From: Spirochaetales bacterium
GTDB taxonomy: Bacteria; Spirochaetota; Spirochaetia; SZUA-6; DRHE01
Direction of reading: 5' to 3'
Length of the DNA stretch: 7,486 bases
Assembly (NCBI GenBank): GCA_011049745.1
Contig: DRHE01000111.1
Coordinates: 1 to 7,486 of the forward strand
Part shown: positions 6,414-7,486 of the stretch, piece by piece
Numbering within the stretch: position 1 is the first letter of the stretch
How the letters are laid out: each line of letters begins with the position of its first letter
Translations under genes and position numbers: made by a program
The notes under the pieces: generated by a model
Seen by the model: the letters and a program-made list of their open reading frames with translations, nothing else
Database searches by the model: none
Told to the model about the DNA's origin: nothing

Positions 6414-7486
6414 GGGCCAATTAGTTGATCGATCTCTATCTGCGCATTATGCAGAGCTTCTGCTGCTGTAACTTTGCCGAGCAGAGCCTGGTGCAACCAG
6501 GTCTGCAGACTGGAGCTAATTTTGCGGTACTGCGGATGGATCGGTCGATTATAAACCCCGATGATCTGCTTTTTCTTCAGATCGATATCAGGATCCTTAA
6601 TACGGGTTGCCTCTGCAAGCCAGACCTCTTTCCACACAGACATCTCATCAAGATGCATTTCCTGAAATTCGGGGGATGACAGGTAGTTTATAACTTCCCA
6701 GGCGCTTCGTTTGTGAGAGCTGTTGCTGGTAACAGAAAGACCCTGATAGCCGCTTATAGTAGAATAGTAGAAGTGTTTTTTGCTCCGGATAGAGTCTGCA
6801 TGGATACCGGTATCAGGCTTGCTTTGCCCGAGGTGGAAATAGGGAGGGGGGATTCTTTAATCAACCCGGTTAAAAATGTCCAGTTAGTGGTAAATAAACA
6901 GTCGCCGGAAAGAAAAACTTCCGCGGCAAATACTTCCTCTGAGTTAAGGGAGTAGGGATTCATAAGTCCGTTATTCAGCAAGTCTATTAAAAACCCAAGA
7001 GCTTTCAGGTTGGGTTCTGTTGTCAGCCTGATTTTTCCGGTTTTATCCACCAGGCTGCCACCGAAGGCGCCTGCAAGCCAGACATATTCGCATACCAGGG
7101 CTTCCTGCTTTCTCAAAGAATCAAAGAGAGGATATTTGATCACTCCTTTTGCTTTAGCCGCATAAGCTATATTCACAACTTCTTCCAGAGAAGAAGGCGG
7201 ATCATGAAAACCGGCTCGGTGTAAAAGATCCATGTTAGTATAGAAAAGCTGAAAATTTGCCAGAAAGGGCACGGCCCAGAAATTATCCTTGTAGATAAAG
7301 GCTGTATAGATTTCAGGAATAATACCTTTTTTCACTTCACTAACCAGATAATCCGGTACAGGATCGATTATATTTTTTTCAGCGAAATCCGCCGTCCAGA
7401 TAAGATCTACCAGGATAATATCATAAAGGGCTCTATCCTCCCCGGAAGAGGCAATTATCAGATTGTATTGATCTTCATACTCAACA
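6407..7486 (-). CDS. Second extracellular solute-binding protein, paralog linked to the kinase (5' end outside window, frameshifted near 6776-6781)
   Basis: This family-1 sugar-type solute-binding protein lies directly upstream of the kinase. The frame is open from the window edge; the visible part begins at VEYEDQYN, matching about residue 71 of the downstream paralog, so the signal peptide is not seen. Shared blocks include DLIWTADFA, PFLANFQLF, CEYVWLAGAFGG and TNWTF, and a 17-base stretch is identical at DNA level (7076-7092 and 2186-2202). The first frame runs to SGAKNTSTILL and stops at 6754. The -1 frame carries on as HFYYSTISGYQGLSVTSNSS and through SAWEVINYLSSPEF to a TAA at 6407, matching the paralog to its end. 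The break lies on a six-base A run (minus strand), probably a missing base. No permease accompanies it on this side within the window, and its stop abuts the kinase start. It may therefore serve as the kinase's periplasmic ligand receptor rather than, or as well as, in transport; that role is inference. Confidence 0.88.
6775..6781 (-). other. Frameshift point in the upstream binding-protein gene (A-AAA-AAC)
   Basis: The minus strand reads GCA AAA AAC in the upstream frame, with six consecutive A. The paralog alignment requires the following codons to be CAC TTC TAC TAT, the -1 frame. A seventh A would restore the gene. The heptamer A-AAA-AAC in this exact phase is a well-known efficient -1 slippery sequence in bacteria. 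No clear downstream stem-loop was seen, and the nearby GGAG is too close (about one base) to act as the usual upstream stimulator, so a missing base in the assembly remains the likelier reading. Confidence 0.8.

Noticed and set aside
6425..6955. Plus-strand open frames of about 80 codons opposite the upstream binding protein
   Set aside because: Both minus-strand frames on either side of the frameshift align to the paralog over this stretch, so the plus-strand frames are shadows.

Overview
The window is a compact, single-strand block: every supported gene reads on the minus strand, so transcription runs from high to low coordinates. In that order the genes are: a carbohydrate-type ABC solute-binding protein (7486 to 6407, 5' end cut off by the window edge), a membrane sensor histidine kinase (6405 to 4318), an NtrC-family sigma-54-dependent response regulator (4299 to 2959), a 153-base regulatory gap, a second solute-binding lipoprotein paralogous to the first (2805 to 1531), a MalF/UgpA-type permease (1458 to 518, frameshifted) and a MalG/UgpE-type permease (514 to beyond base 1, 3' end cut off).

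The layout reads as a sense-and-import unit. The upstream module (binding protein, kinase, regulator) is tightly packed: the binding-protein stop codon lies 1 base before the preferred kinase start, and kinase and regulator are 18 bases apart. The downstream module (binding protein and two permeases) is a CUT1-type sugar or sugar-alcohol importer without its ATPase, which may lie past base 1 or elsewhere in the genome. Between the modules, the minus strand carries a near-consensus sigma-54 promoter (GG of the -24 box and GC of the -12 box separated by exactly 10 bases) just upstream of the importer's binding-protein gene. About 100 bases upstream of its predicted start is an inverted repeat where an enhancer-binding protein would be expected to sit. 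The regulator has an intact GAFTGA sigma-54 contact motif. The simplest model is that the upstream binding protein and kinase sense a solute and phosphorylate the regulator, which switches on the importer from the sigma-54 promoter. The ligand is not readable from the sequence.

Two genes, the upstream binding protein and the MalF-type permease, are each interrupted by an apparent one-base deletion. Conserved coding continues cleanly in the shifted frame. Both breaks lie on short A/T runs that also form correctly phased X-XXY-YYZ slippery heptamers. Sequencing or assembly error is the leading explanation, but real mutation or -1 ribosomal frameshifting is not excluded.

The organism is a bacterium using sigma-54, lipoprotein-anchored binding proteins and strong AGGAGG-type ribosome binding sites, with moderately AT-rich DNA. 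An anaerobic, sugar-fermenting lineage would fit, but the sequence does not allow confident placement. No rRNA, tRNA, CRISPR array, insertion sequence or plus-strand gene was seen, and no stretch above 300 bases lacks a gene.
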